Below, piece by piece: positions 46,001-57,867 of a stretch of DNA of 64,000 nt. The notes beneath the pieces were generated by a model. It made no database searches, had not been told where the DNA came from, and saw nothing but the letters and a program-made list of their open reading frames with translations. Position 1 is the stretch's first letter; every line of letters starts with the position of its first letter. Source of the DNA: Mytilus californianus (lineage: Eukaryota > Mollusca > Bivalvia > Mytilida > Mytilidae); NCBI RefSeq assembly GCF_021869535.1, contig NW_026262659.1, forward strand, positions 10,044,001-10,108,000, given 5' to 3'. The translations under genes were made by a program, and so were the position numbers.

Positions 46001-49000
46001 GAAAATAATCGTCCTTCAAGGCTATAACCCCATGGTCCTCCAATTGATTTGGTGTTTTTAACGTTTTGTAGATCTTTTATTTCTGATTATTTTTGCTGAT
46101 TACAGTTTTGACCTAACTTTATACTTTTTGAAATAATAAGCAAGATCACAAAAGTTAGTCTTCTCATATTTTGACCTCTAATAAAATTGAGAATGGTAAT
46201 GGGGAATGTGTCAAAGAGACAACAACCCGACCATAGAGCAGACAACAGCCGAAGGCCACCATTGGGTCTTCAATGCAGTGAGAAACTCCCGCACCCGGAG
46301 GCGTCCTTCAGCTGGCCCCTAAACAAATATGTATACTAGTTCAGTGATAATGGACGTCATACTAAACTCCAAATTATACACAGGAAACTAAAATTAAAAA
46401 TGATACAAGACTAACAAAGGCCTGAGGCTCCTGACTTGGGACAGGCGCAAAAATGCAGCGGGGTTAAACATGTTTTTTGAGATCTCAAATCTACTTCAGA
46501 AATTAATGCAATCTGAATCACCCAAAATTAATTAAAAATTTAAACTTTTATTAAAATGTACATTTTCATTTGTATGAACTTCAATATAAAAATAGAAATG
46601 ATTATGTAAACATATAGTTTCAGATGATTATTCATAGTAGTTATACAGGTCGGGAACACTACCTTATATGGATATGCATAAATTAGCATACTTATATACT
46701 CGCACATGTAATTGTTTATTTACGTATGACGCATTTTTTTTTACCTGGGTTTTTGACCAATCAACTAAATGAGTAACAATGCATGATGGACTACTACGTG
46801 TTTACGATCAGCCGAGAACGCGTGTTATATACTGAAATTCAACACATTTTTTCATGCATTGTGGGATAAACAAATTCGCTTAATTTTTCATTTTTTGTAT
46901 TCACATTTATAGCCTGTGATATAAAGTATTCGTTCCATGCTCAGATTACAGAGGAGTTGTTTCTATGAAAAGAAACGAGTGTTTAAATTACCCGAAATAT
47001 AGCCATTAATATGCTTGATGAATACACAAAGATTTCAGATAATAGTCCACAAGACAGCAACGAAACAACTGTGAAAAACAAATTACCCCATAAGATAAAC
47101 TTTCATTCAGATAGTCAAAAAAATACGATATCCTTGAATTTTGGGTTCGTAAAAAAGGGGAAAACTTAGAGTGTTTCAAATATCTTTTGGGGGTCACTAC
47201 AATTTCCCAGCTTTTCACAACATTGATGCTATGATATTGTACCTTCTTTTAGGATTAGAAAGTCATTTAAATCGAGGAAAGGAATGTATTTATAAATTTG
47301 TCTTTAAGAAACAAATATGTGATATCATCAATCGGGGCAATTTATAGCCGACTATAAGGTATGGGTTTTTATACGCCCGTTTACGGGACGTATTATGTTA
47401 TACTGTTGACCGTCTGTCCGTCCGTCTGTCTGTCTGTCCGTCCGTCGTCAACATGTCGGACATTAACTCAAAAACGCTTTAACCAATATGCATGAAACTT
47501 TGGTGAATTGTTTATATCTATTGACGTGAGCTCCGTTTCCTTTTTTATAAATTATGAATTTACCGTTTCCGAGTTTTGGGGTTTTATTCATTAAAAAAGG
47601 GGGGATTTTCCAGTTTGTGGACAATAACTCAAAAACAATTTCACCAACTTGCAAGAAACTTTGGTGAATTGTTTATTTCTATCGACATGAGCTCCCTTTT
47701 GATTTTTATAAATTTTAAACCATACATTTCCGATTTATGGAGTTTTATTCATTACAAAAAGGGGGATTTTCCAGTTTTCGGACAATAACTCAAAAATGCT
47801 GAAAGCATTTTTTATGAAACTTTGGTGAATTATTTATATCTATTCAGTATTGATGTAAGCTCCCTTTAGAATTTTATAAATTTTAGATTTTACATTTCCG
47901 AGTTAAGGGGTTTTATTCATTAAAATAGGGGCGATTTTCCAGTTTTTGGACAATAACTCAAAAACAATTTCACCAATTTGCAACAAACTTTGGTGAATTG
48001 TTTATTTCTATCTACATGAGCTCCCTTTTGATTTTTTTAAATTTTAGACTATACGTTTCCGATTTATGGGGTTTTATTCATTACAAAAAGGGGGATTTTC
48101 CAGTTTTTGGACAATAACTCAAACATGCTTTCAGCATTTTTTATGAAACTTTGGTAAATTGTTTATATCTATTGTTGTAAGCTCCCTTTTGAATTTTTAT
48201 AAATTTAAGATTTTACGTTTCCGAGTTATAAGATTTTATTCATAAAAAAAGGGTTGATTTTCAAGTTTTTGGACAATATCCTTAAAGTGCTTAGAGCAGT
48301 TTTCATTAAACTTTGATGACTGATTTATATCTATTAAGATAACCTCCCTTTAGTTTTTTATAAATTTCTGATATAACATTGAGAAGTTATTGTTTGTTTA
48401 TAGTCTGACAACAGATTTACTAAGTATTGCGCAACAGCACAGTGTATTGCACAACAGCAAGAAATCTTTGATTGAATATAAATTCAATTCATATAACCAA
48501 TTTCAAGTTCTTTGACATTTATTCAGAAACCTATAATATGTCAAATATTTAATTACAATCCAAATTCAGACCTGTATCAAGCTTGAATATTGTGTCCATT
48601 TTTGCCCCAAATGTTCAGGGTTGGACCTTTGCAGGAGTATCCAGCTGCGCTCAGCGAAGCAGTTTATTCTCATTGTTACGGTTGCCTATAATTGCTTACA
48701 ACCACCACATTTGAACTATGGTGGATAGTTGTCTCATTGGCAATCATCCTACATCCTTTCAGAAAGATTGGTTTTCCATTATATTAAAAAGAGATATTTA
48801 CTATAGAATACTGTGTAATATTTTTATATTTGGAATTTGACAGGTACAGAACATGTATTAAACCTAAATCATATTTCATCAAAACTGAATCAAAACTGCA
48901 CAAGACTTTTCTTAATTCTTGTCTGACAATGTTAACAAAATCTATAAATATAGAGGGGGCATTAAGTTTTACCCTTGTCCGTCTGTACGTCCCAAAGTTG

Positions 49001-51346
49001 GTTTCTGTTCTCTAACTTTAGTTTGCCTCAACCAAATGTTATGAAACTTATACACAATGCTAACTACCACAAAACTCAGATCAAGTGCAAATTTGGGTAG
49101 CCTCACTTTTACCGTTCTTCAGTTATGTCCCTTTATATCTTTATATGAAATGCAAGCGGGGGCATCATCTGTGTCCCATGGACACATTCCACATTTATTT
49201 TCTTTTTCAAACTGTCAAGTTCGCTTTATTCTGAAGGTAATGAAGCAATATTCTAAATAATCATTGCCAGCAGCTGTAGTTTCGTTTTGTTTTCATCTTT
49301 GCAAAGTTCGATTTCTTCTAATGTAGATATTGGAATTTTTAATATTTTTAACGGACTTTGACATTTGCCAATCTCAATAAAATCATTTATGATGCTATCC
49401 ATGTTTATGTGCGACAAGGACGTGAACTTTGATATGATTTGTGAAAATTGCAGCGTTGGATATAAACCTATTATATTTCTCTCATTTGTTTGATATAGGA
49501 TTTTAAACTGGACAGTGGTCACTTCATTGGAAATTTCACTGTTTCACGTGAAATTAATGCACATGTTCAATGCATAACAATAGACAAAACCTGTCCAACT
49601 ACTTTTACAAGGCAAAAAAGAAAGTCGAATCGTGAAGCCAGTAAACAATATTTTTTTAATCTGAGCATGCAAATTGAAGATTATGTTATATATTTTACAT
49701 TAAACACATTTCGCTGAACAAAACTTTTTTTTATGAGAGTCCCAGACACTATATAAGTTTACAGTTTTCTCACTAATTCCGAGTGTTTTTAAGAGGTAGT
49801 AAACTCGTAGTAGCCCACAATGCATTGTAGTTCATTGAGTCGATTGGTCAGTTTTGCAAGGCCATGTTTACCTTCTATTTGGGAAATTAATATGCAAATA
49901 TATTCTGACATCAGGAAATCAAGAGTTCCCCCTGTTATAACTTAGTTTCTATTTCTGTTAAAAAAAAGCACTAAGTTGGACTTAGATTTGACAAGAATAA
50001 ACAACATTCGGCAGGAAAACAAGACACAATAATGAAAAATAATGAATAATGGAAAAAATATGTTTTGAAGCATTCTTTCTAGTACCATTAATATATAATC
50101 ATACTGAAGGATGCTGAATAGTGTAGAAAAACTTATCCACTGGACATTCAACATCCATCAATCAAATATCAATAAGAAATGTACAGAAGTTTTTAGAAGA
50201 CTTTGCTACTGAAAAAACCAAGCACATTTGTAGAATAATCTGTAAGAATTTTCATACTTCTACATTTCAATGTAATTTTTTTTTATAGGAAGTGTTACAA
50301 CAGTTGATAAAAAACCAAACTAATAAACAAGGTATGTGGCACAAATTTACAAAAAAAAATAATTATTCCGCTATTTTCATTTTAAACCAACAAAATTATT
50401 TAATTATAAAGTTTTATTTATTTTAAAATATTTAATATATTCAGATTTCATTTGTCATTTTTTTTTAAATTTTAATACACTAATTGCAATATATACACTT
50501 GCTAATAATTAATCATCTTATTATTGAAACTGATATTTTAATGTTTCAGTTGACCAACCAAATAAGCCCTACATACTAGGACAGTCTATCTTTATACTAC
50601 ATCATGAGATAAACCTGACATTAGTAGTTGGTGTTCTTGCCAGAAGATATATAACAGATATAGTGATGATGGATGATGGTAGACTAGTGATATGTTTACC
50701 TCTACAGGACAGACTACAGATCTGTAACACAGATGGATCACCGATAGACAGTATAGATGTACAGGGTAAACCATGGTGTGTTACAGCAGTCAACAACTCT
50801 ACAGTAGCTGTTACACTGATACGTAGTGAGTGTATAGAGATGTTTGACATAAACAATAAACTCAAACTTAAATCAATATCAGTACCTGGAATGTGGTGGA
50901 GAGGCATTACAACTATAAACAACAAGTTAGTTGTAGGTGGTAAGGACAGACTACTGATCATAGATCATCAGACAGGAGAGGTGGTACAGACAATACAGAC
51001 GGACTGTCATTCTGGCAGGTTACATGGTTCTGGTGACAGAATATTCTACTGTGATAACAACAATAACAACCTGTACTGGTACAGTTATACTGATGACAGA
51101 CATCACACCCTAACATTACCATCACGACCCTGGAGGATGACTACACTACAAGATGGCAGTCTGTATGTGATGTGTAAGGATGGATCAGTACAACATGTGT
51201 CATCTGATGGTAAACAGTGCAAGACTGTGAAGACTAAAGGACTAAAATCAATAGACAATGGTTGTAGTTTGTATTACAATTGCAAACAGAGAAAACTGGT
51301 TACTGGTTATTCTATTTCTAACATAAACATCTTTCATGAGAATTAA
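42451..51346 (+). CDS. Gene B: DZIP3-like HEPN / beta-propeller protein (4 coding exons)
   Basis: Exons 42451-43083, 44913-45026, 50289-50331 and 50550-51346 join in phases 0, 0 and 1 to give 528 residues ending at TAA 51344-51346. Order: DZIP3-like N-terminal HEPN region (about 1-205), a short helical linker (about 212-263), and an NHL/TRIM-type beta-propeller (about 275-528). No RING or NACHT domain is present in the model. In bivalves this HEPN type occurs in expanded families with immune-type partner domains, and the HEPN fold is common in RNA-targeting defence proteins. A cytoplasmic sensing or ribonucleolytic role is therefore inference, not shown here. The start ATG lies 2 nt after a strong acceptor, so a non-coding 5' exon must exist upstream. 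Confidence 0.85.
43084..43104 (+). repeat. (TA)n microsatellite forming a splice donor
   Basis: The run starts at the GT of the Gene B exon 1 donor (GAG|GTATATATAT...). The read-through frame continues for 64 more residues into the intron, so failure to splice would add an unrelated tail rather than an immediate stop. Confidence 0.8.
43197..44245 (-). mobile_element. Pearl-like element, GCCCCCGC family
   Basis: Contains tatgtccccgccgtagcgta, gggggcattaagttttaccc, tandem units of about 155 bp with ctaactttagtttgcct, aaatgttatgaaacttatac and ccacaaaacacagatcaagt, a gacagacggacgaatgaacg run, and the terminal hairpin tgcccccgacattttgtcgcgggggca (44210-44236). It lies in Gene B intron 1. Confidence 0.7.
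44246..44912 (+). other. Gene B intron 1, 3' part
   Basis: AT-rich with a short gacagac/acagacatg stretch (about 44690-44760) that resembles a decayed pearl-like end. No exon was found. Confidence 0.4.
44913..45026 (+). CDS. Gene B exon 2: linker helix
   Basis: Acceptor cttaattcag, donor gtatgt, 114 nt, phase 0 to 0. It encodes IDTRIQNIGATTADIHSTST then EILSTMNINNAELKAKLE, amphipathic and probably helical or coiled-coil. It begins right after the repeat-rich intron. Confidence 0.8.
45165..45545 (+). repeat. Dispersed repeat Z
   Basis: Carries ccacattctgtatgtgtctg, tcccaagtcaagagcctgca and gctgtatatcaaatttg. It is diverged towards its right end. Confidence 0.6.
45570..46190 (+). repeat. Diverged GGCTC-family core units
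   Basis: Contains taatgctgatcacttaaaat, tggcaataactcctgtagga and ggtaaaggtgtttcggagga-type blocks related to 32119-33008. No ends are preserved. Confidence 0.45.
46190..46490 (-). repeat. Dispersed repeat Z, reverse partial
   Basis: Contains atggggaatgtgtcaaagag, gagaaactcccgcacccgga and ctcctgacttgggacaggcg then gcggggttaaacatgtt. Confidence 0.6.
47369..48668 (+). mobile_element. Pearl-like element, TACGCCCGT start, nested
   Basis: Starts tttttatacgcccgtttacg then a gtccgtccgtctgtctgtct run. Six tandem units of about 150 bp follow (aactcaaaaacaatttcacc, aaactttggtgaattgttta, ggggttttattcattaaaa). It then has two remnants of the TATTGCGCAA minisatellite and ends gctgcgctcagcgaagca. The right end is related to the TACGACCGC family, so the element looks like a chimera of two families. 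Confidence 0.65.
48669..48944 (+). repeat. Repeat Z scrap and spacer
   Basis: 48672-48755 carries cggttgcctataattgctta and gttgtctcattggcaatca. The rest is featureless. Confidence 0.5.
48945..49200 (-). mobile_element. Pearl-like element, GCCCCCGC family, short copy
   Basis: Contains gggggcattaagttttaccc, cctcaaccaaatgttatgaa, one to two units, and ends gcgggggcatcatctgtgtc then ccatggacacattcc, as in 34845-35605 reversed. Confidence 0.65.
49253..49522 (-). other. Unrecognised 89-residue open frame inside the TIR element
   Basis: The frame (first codon GTG, open upstream) includes LYPTLQFSQIISKF, SLSHINMDSIINDF and ISTLEEIELCKDE. Composition is protein-like and longer than neighbours on this strand. 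It is bounded by the ends of the 3.3-kb TIR element, so it may be the relic of that element's own gene. No family is recognised. Confidence 0.3.
50289..50331 (+). CDS. Gene B exon 3: short linker
   Basis: A 43-nt exon between a T-rich acceptor ending tttttatag and donor gtatgt, phase 0 to 1, encoding EVLQQLIKNQTNKQ plus a split codon. It continues the helical linker. It is too small for ORF searches but fits both neighbours exactly. Confidence 0.75.
50550..51346 (+). CDS. Gene B exon 4: beta-propeller
   Basis: Acceptor taatgtttcag, then VDQPNKPYILGQ and a string of four-stranded repeats: ITDIVMMDDGRLVICLP, GKPWCVTAVNNSTVAVTL, WWRGITTINNKLVVGG, RPWRMTTLQDGSLYVMC and the closing strand ending NIFHEN. 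Repeats of 'hydrophobic-DG-hydrophobic' with about 40-45-residue spacing are typical of NHL/TRIM-type propellers, about six blades here. The exon is unbroken. Confidence 0.9.
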
Positions 51347-52745
51347 AATCAGTTCACAGTACATTAAGTGTTTCTTGATATAATTAGCATAAAAACTATA
51401 AATATTTCATGAATAATAATAAGAGGAAATCTTGGACATATTCTATTAGAATAAGACAGCAACCAAACAACACAAGAAACCAAAAGCAAATTTTCATTTA
51501 AATCCTGTAATCTTATCCTTTGAAATTTTGATTACACTAATTTAGATTCTGCAAGTGTTTTCAGACAAGATTCTTGTACATGTATGACTATTAAAAATAA
51601 ATATATTCTATTAGAAAACAAAATATGTGTCTTGAAAAATGTATTGAGCATTATTTACATTGTACACATACTACTGCTTTACATTATTCCTTTGCATTAA
51701 ATAAAAAGTGAACAGTTGAAGGAAATATTAAAATGGAGATTTTAAGCTATATGTAATAGTTTGAAATAAACAGGGCAGTTTCAACGAGGATTAACAAACT
51801 GATTATATTTTTGTCTTGAAAAAACTCTGAAAATGTACTGCATGTAAGGTGTTAATTATTTAACATTTTGTTGATTTTAAAAATATGAGTCAAAATATAT
51901 GCAGCATAATTTCAAATTCAATTTATCAAATTTTTAAAGGCCTGTATGCATCATTGAATTGAACCAATCCAAGAAGATTTTTTGTAAATGATTTAATATG
52001 TGTCAACCAAATAATATTGACATGTCTTGGGTGCATGTATTTAAAACAATTTGCTAAGTCAACAAAATTTCAGAACTTTTTCCCATATATTTGAGGTTTG
52101 CTGACCCAAATATTTCACTTTGGACATAAAATTCTTAATTTGAAAGGAAATTATGTTTTTATACACCCTGTACATGTTTTTTGCATATTTTCACATAATT
52201 TTGCTGAGTTTTGATACATTGTTGAAAATTCTTCAGTATTTGTTTTTCATTTAAATGAAATCAGAAAATCAAAACTTTAGCCTGTGCTATCAGCATTTGA
52301 ATCAATCATCACAAATTTGTGATTTTTTTCAAAATAGATTATGTAAAAGTAAAACAGTTTTGATAGTTTGAAAAGTGAGAAATTTTAGTAAGTGGACTTT
52401 AAGGAGCTAGTTTCCCATGAATTTGATCTTTTGATCATAGTTGCTTGCTATAGTTTAATTTAGGAAATTGTTGCAAAACCTTTGAAACTTGATTAGTTAA
52501 TTTTGACAGATTTTGAAGGCAATTGCTTCAGTTTTAATAATTTAATATTGTTTCAACAGTAGTTTTCTTTGAATTAATATGTTAATATTTTTTTTAAGTT
52601 TCTAAATTTTTACCGGAAACAAATAGGAAATTAAAAAGTAATATTTTTTGCCAGTTTAAAAAATGTGGTGTCCACACAAAGTGGAAATCACATTTAACCT
52701 AAAAAAGTTAGAAGGATCTACTTTTTATCAAATAATAACTAGATA
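51347..52745 (+). other. Gene B 3' UTR and flank
   Basis: AT-rich. Candidate poly(A) signals AATAAA are at 51596-51601 and 51700-51705 after the stop at 51346. Beyond about 51.8 kb nothing was recognised. Confidence 0.5.
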
Positions 52746-52749
52746 TCAT

Positions 52750-53385
52750 TAAGATGGGAGCCATCTCTGTGGGCCCCGCTGTGAATAATGTGTGGTAAAA
52801 AATTTGTATCTTTATCATTGGACATGGGGTTGTCAAATGAAACCAAAGTTTTTGACCTAGGAAGTTGTACATAAATTATGACACACCCTCTGGTGTTGGT
52901 TTATATACATATCAAGTATAAACTTTGAAATCATAACGGTTCTCAAGATAGAGAGCGGACACGATCTTTACCATAGGACATGGGGTTGTCAACTAAAACC
53001 AAAGTTTTTGACCTTGACCTTTGACCTAGGAAGTTGTACATACATTATGACACACCCTCTGGTGTTGGTTAATATACATATCAAGTATAAACTTTGAAAT
53101 CATAACGGTTCTCAAGATATAGAGCGGACACGATCTTTACCGTAGGACATGGGGTTGTCAACTAAAACCAAAGTTTTTGACCTTGACCAATGACCTAGGA
53201 AGTTGAACATACATTATGACACACCCTCTGGTGTTGGTTAATATACATGTCAAGTATAAACTTTGAAATCATAACGGTTCTCTAGATATAGAGCGGACAC
53301 GATTTGTTACGGACGGACGGACGCACAAACGGACGGACAGACTGATCACTATAGGGCAGCCGCCATTCGGCGGGCCCTAATAAAG
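52750..53385 (+). mobile_element. Pearl-like element, GGGCCC family
   Basis: Starts gatgggagccatctctgtgg then gccccgctgtg. Three tandem units of about 158 bp follow (ggacatggggttgtcaacta, acacaccctctggtgttggt, aatcataacggttctcaaga, tagagcggacacgatc). Then come an acggacggacgcacaaacgg run and the terminal gggcagccgccattcggcgg, gccctaataa. The units are nearly identical to each other, so the array is young. Confidence 0.75.
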
Positions 53386-53602
53386 GAAGGTCCCAGCAGT
53401 ATGATTTAGGACCTGACAAATTGGGGAGTAACCCACCATAATTAATCTAATTGAGTGAAATAGTTTTATTTTTTATTTGCAACATCAATAGCAATTCCCC
53501 CCTCAGACAAAGATCAAATTGGGTGATCACCACTAAGCTCCTGAAAATTTGGGGTTTTACACAACATTCCTGAAAGTATTGAGTTTTTTCATCATCATGA
53601 TA

Positions 53603-53815
53603 CTGTTGATTCATTATTATTCGTTGAATTGGATACCAATTTTCATGGATTTGGTGGGTAAAGGTAAACCACGAAATTAAATGTTCAAAGAATGACAAAT
53701 TTCATATAGGCTTGTATGCAGACTTCGTCAAAGCAACGAAATAAGATATCCACAAAAATGCAAGTTTTCCTTACTCCACGAAAATTGGAATCCACGAAAA
53801 TAAATGAATCCACAG
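53603..53815. mobile_element. 213-bp MITE with TA target duplication
   Basis: The ends CTGTTGATTCATT and AATGAATCCACAG are flanked by TA at 53601-53602 and 53816-53817. It is the same family as 10124-10329. Confidence 0.85.
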
Positions 53816-53817
53816 TA

Positions 53818-54750
53818 TTGAATTGAGACATATCATTATTGATGTCACAAATCAAGACGGTCATCCACTGCTATCTTAAATGGATTTCATTGAGGATACT
53901 AGTATATATGACAGGACTTTAATTTGGTATATACACTGATAAGCAGGGTTTTTTTAATTTAATTTGTCTGGTTTGAAACATTCTTATCAGTTCTGTATTT
54001 GAAAGACCAACTGATTACTAGGGATACAAAATCTGACCAACAGATAACTGATTAAAGAATTCCAACAAGGACACAGATCAGCAATTTGATTGGGTGCTCT
54101 CTTTTTAGAATGATTTCAAGACGATTTCTCAAAATAACAAAGGACAATAACTTACCATCAATTAATCAGTTAGGGTAAATTTAGCACTTAGACAGTGGGT
54201 AGAAAAAGCAGTTCTGACATGTAATTGGGTTCTCCTTTGCATGAATGGGGTTTTTTATCACTTAAATGACAAATGATTGGGTTTTTTGTATATTTTATTG
54301 TGTATTACCTCAAGCAAATACACAGCATATCTTGGGCTCTACAGATTTACAATGACATATATAATGTCTGACTTCAATATTTAGTTTGTCAAAGCCTCCT
54401 CTCTGTTTCCTAGGCCTAATTATAGTTGAAATCCAGAAATTTTTGCGAAATTTCACCAATATTTCTCCCAACAGCCAATTCGGGTTGTAAATTTGACACT
54501 TTTTTAGAAAAACTGAAATATTTTTATCTTAACACAATTTACATAATATTCAGGATAAAATATAGCCCTAAATAAACTTGATACTTTTCAAATATAGCAG
54601 GACTCATGTAGTAATTGTCAAATCTTTAACATCAGTTTCATTTTTATACTTCAAGAGATAAATAATATTTAAATTGGATCACAATCTTAATTGCTTTATT
54701 ATTGTCATTGTATTTTGGTATTTCTTTAAAATATAACAGTTTGGTATAAA
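53818..54750. other. Intergenic, no gene seen
   Basis: AT-rich sequence without a supported exon or named repeat. Confidence 0.5.
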
Positions 54751-54754
54751 GGAA

Positions 54755-55525
54755 TAATTGGTATAATTTGGTTAAGTAGCAAATGTATTGAGACATATCT
54801 CTCCTCGTTATTGGGTATTGAGTATTCTGGAAAAAAGTCCAGATTTGGTTTATATATTAGTTGTACATAGTTGTTTCTCTAGATTATTGTGACCACGTGA
54901 ACATAGGTTCATGAAAGAAATAGAATTCATTATTTAAAAGTAGTTAATATTATTTATGCCAGACAGTAGCAAATAATGGTGGAGTATCTGGTTTCAAGTA
55001 AGCACATATCGTACAATAACTCTGGATTGTATTTGAAATATTGAAAACTTGAAACATTTAAAGCACAATCCTAAACAGTGGGTGTCAATATGGAGATGAC
55101 CACGATGTTGACCACATGTTGACGATTTTTTATTTTTTACAAGTATATCATCTGTAAATATTGTGATCTATATTCATTTGCTTGTTTATCTAACTATTTG
55201 ATTTTTGATTGTTTTTTTGTAATATGACCAAAGTGCCTTGACCATTTAAGACTAACAGGGTTTGTTTAATTGTTAAGGGGATGTTATATATTAGTTTGGT
55301 ATGGTCAAGACATTTGGTTAAGTAGCATATGTATTGAGAGTTATCTCTCCTCAACCAGTACCGTAATTAGGTATTGAGTATTCCAAATACAGTCCAGATT
55401 TGGTTTATATATTAGTTGTACATAGTTGTTTCTCTTGATTAATGTGACCACATGAACATAGATTTATAAAAGAAATAGAATATTATTTAAAAGTGGTTAA
55501 TATTATTTATGCCAGACAGAAGCAT
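54755..55525 (+). repeat. Two ~215-bp direct repeats 545 bp apart
   Basis: 54755-54975 and 55300-55525 share tttggttaagtagcanatgt, ttatatattagttgtacata, gttgtttctct and aatattatttatgccagaca. They could be long direct repeats of a small retroelement or a segmental duplication. The middle has no recognisable coding sequence. Confidence 0.65.
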
Positions 55526-55879
55526 AAAATGTCTTGTTTTGATTTTTTCAAATAAGTTTTTCAATATTTCATGTATTTAGAAAGAGTTAAAGTTTTGAAC
55601 AATTCTATTTTGAACACAATGTTGGACTGAAACATAAATGTGATGAAGAATTATTGATACCATGTATTATGAAATAAAGAAGTCAAAATAAAATATGGAA
55701 ACTTAACTAACTTGTTTGGTATTTCTTTTCATCAGGATACATTACTGTACATTTTGTGAATAATGATCAGAGTCTGATTGGCTAAAATTTGAGATCCAGT
55801 AGATCAATGAGGACTTAGGCTTTTAAATGGATGTTTCAAAGTTCTCTTGGTCCCGAGTTGATACTTTTCCAAGTAATTA

Positions 55880-56797
55880 CAGTCGAACCTCGTTGTGTCG
55901 AAGTCAAAGGGACCGGACCAAAGTATTCGACTCATCCGAGGTTCGACTCATCCGAGGTCAAGTGTGTCGTCATAAATTTGGAATGCATGAAATACGGTAT
56001 GAGATTTGTGTAAACTAGATACAATGAACAGTGTGCCTTTTTTTCGATATGACACTTTATGATTGTGTATTCAATCTCAATTTTTGGTCCTTCGTAATAA
56101 TTAAACACAAAAGTACAGATACAAATCATGCGCAAATAAAATCAATAGTCTACACATTTATTTACAAAGGTCAATCACTATAAATTATGAAATCACTCGC
56201 GGTACAAAATAAGTTCTGAACGGTCTCTGATGAGGTCGTCTGCTTTACATTAAATGATCATGAATTTATTATAATTGTCCTAATCCTTTTATTTATTGTA
56301 ATTAATGAGTTTTAAATCTAACGATTCATTTAATCTCGGCTTGGGTCATTTAAATTCGTTTCGATTTTATCTCAGGTGAAAAATGTTCAACACACTAACA
56401 TTCCGCATGAACGATCAACAAAGGTGTTAATTAGCGGTCACCATAAACATGTCATTTTAACTGTTATACAAACATGTATATTTACTCAGCTTTAATCTCT
56501 TTTGAAAATGATTAGGTGACATAACAAATATATCCGATTTGAATTTTTATCATTAGGTCTGCATCTTTCGAAAATTCTTACTTTCAAACTTCGAGACATC
56601 GGGGTCAATTTACATTAATTTTACTTCGACGGGACTATAAAATTTACTCGACTTAACCGAGTATTCGAATCAACCGAGTTCGACTCATCAGAGGTAATTA
56701 TGCATTGATCAAACAGGAATTTTACCGGGACCGAGAAATTACTTCGACTCATCCGAGTTTTCGACACAACCGAGTTCGACACAAGAAGGTTCGACTG
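55880..56797. mobile_element. 918-bp Tigger/pogo-type MITE
   Basis: The ends CAGTCGAACCTCGTTGTGTC and GACACAAGAAGGTTCGACTG are inverted and flanked by TA (55878-55879, 56798-56799). Subterminal copies of gactcatccgaggttcgact-like words are on both sides. CAGTNGAACCTCG ends with TA duplication are typical of the pogo/Tigger branch of Tc1/mariner. No transposase remains. Confidence 0.85.
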
Positions 56798-56964
56798 TAG
56801 TATAAAATCAAAGAGCTGAAAGCTCTGAGGAAAAATGACGCCACTGTCTCTAATATTGTGATATTTTTTATGCAAGTCTTGATTTTCACATACCGTAATT
56901 AGTTTAACATTCCAACATGTCTCGTAAGCATATAATTGATATTCGTATGTGTGTGTGTTATGTG

Positions 56965-57245
56965 AAGATGACAACTGGCTGTTTTTTTAGTACAAATGTA
57001 TAGGTCAAGACTACCTGAATGATCTACAGTATCCAATGACTACTGGCTGTTTTTTCTATAAATAAATAGGTCAAGACTACCAGAATGATCTACAATATCC
57101 AATGACTACTGGCTGTTCTTTTGTACTAATAAATAGGTCAAGAATATTTGAATGATCTACAATATCCAATGACTACTGGCTGTTCTTTTGTACATATAAA
57201 TAAAGACTACCTGAATGATCTAAAGTATTCTAAGTAATGTGATTT
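56965..57245 (+). repeat. ~67-bp tandem repeat, four units
   Basis: The words gactactggctgttnttt, aaataggtcaagactacc and aatgatctacaatatccaat recur with spacings of about 66-71 bp. It is non-coding. Confidence 0.75.
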
Positions 57246-57867
57246 TTGTCTTGCAATTACATTTTTCTAAATCAAGAATATAGACTACTAGTATCCTTTT
57301 CAAACCAAATGATTATGAAGAGCCTGTTGTTATCAAGCTCTTATACCCCACATACTCATTAAATAAGTTACTAGTGACCTAGTTATTTCTGTTACTTGAA
57401 GCAAATTATATTTCTGTAGATTTAGACAATAGTATAATATTGTTTTACTAGTTTTATTTCACCTTGAAGATTAGACAAATAGGGATACTCCTTTGATTTT
57501 TTATTTCATGTCAGTCAGGTCGCTTTATATGAAACTTGAAACCACTTCTCTGCCTTATTGTTATTTCATAACAACTCTGCCCTTGACCATGTTGACCCAT
57601 GTAATTGATATTCACTCTTTAACCATATATCATAGTCAAGTTAGTTTTTGATTTTGCACTCCCACACCACCTTTCAGGTCAAATGTCTGTCTCCATTTAA
57701 GTTAATGACATTGAACAATCATGGTATTAAACACAATTTCAATAGTGATAATGCTGTTCTAGTAGGTCACCATATATTCATCTTGGGTAGCATTCCAGTT
57801 ATTGAAATTTGTGTCAGATTAGAACAATGATCTAGACCTTTAGGAATGGATCTTACAATTTAATATG

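Larger units (their letters stand above)
46646..49934. mobile_element. 3.3-kb TIR element in Gene B intron 2
   Basis: The left 46646-46960 and right 49660-49934 ends are inverted copies: ends CAGGTCGGGAAC and GTTCCCCCTG, and shared inner words gaccaatcaactaaatgag / ctcattgagtcgattggtc, acaatgcat and catgctcagatta. The 5-bp TTATA flanks both sides (46641-46645 and 49935-49939). It contains later insertions (47369-48668, 48945-49200) and an unrecognised 89-residue frame (49253-49522, minus). The superfamily is unassigned. Confidence 0.6.
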
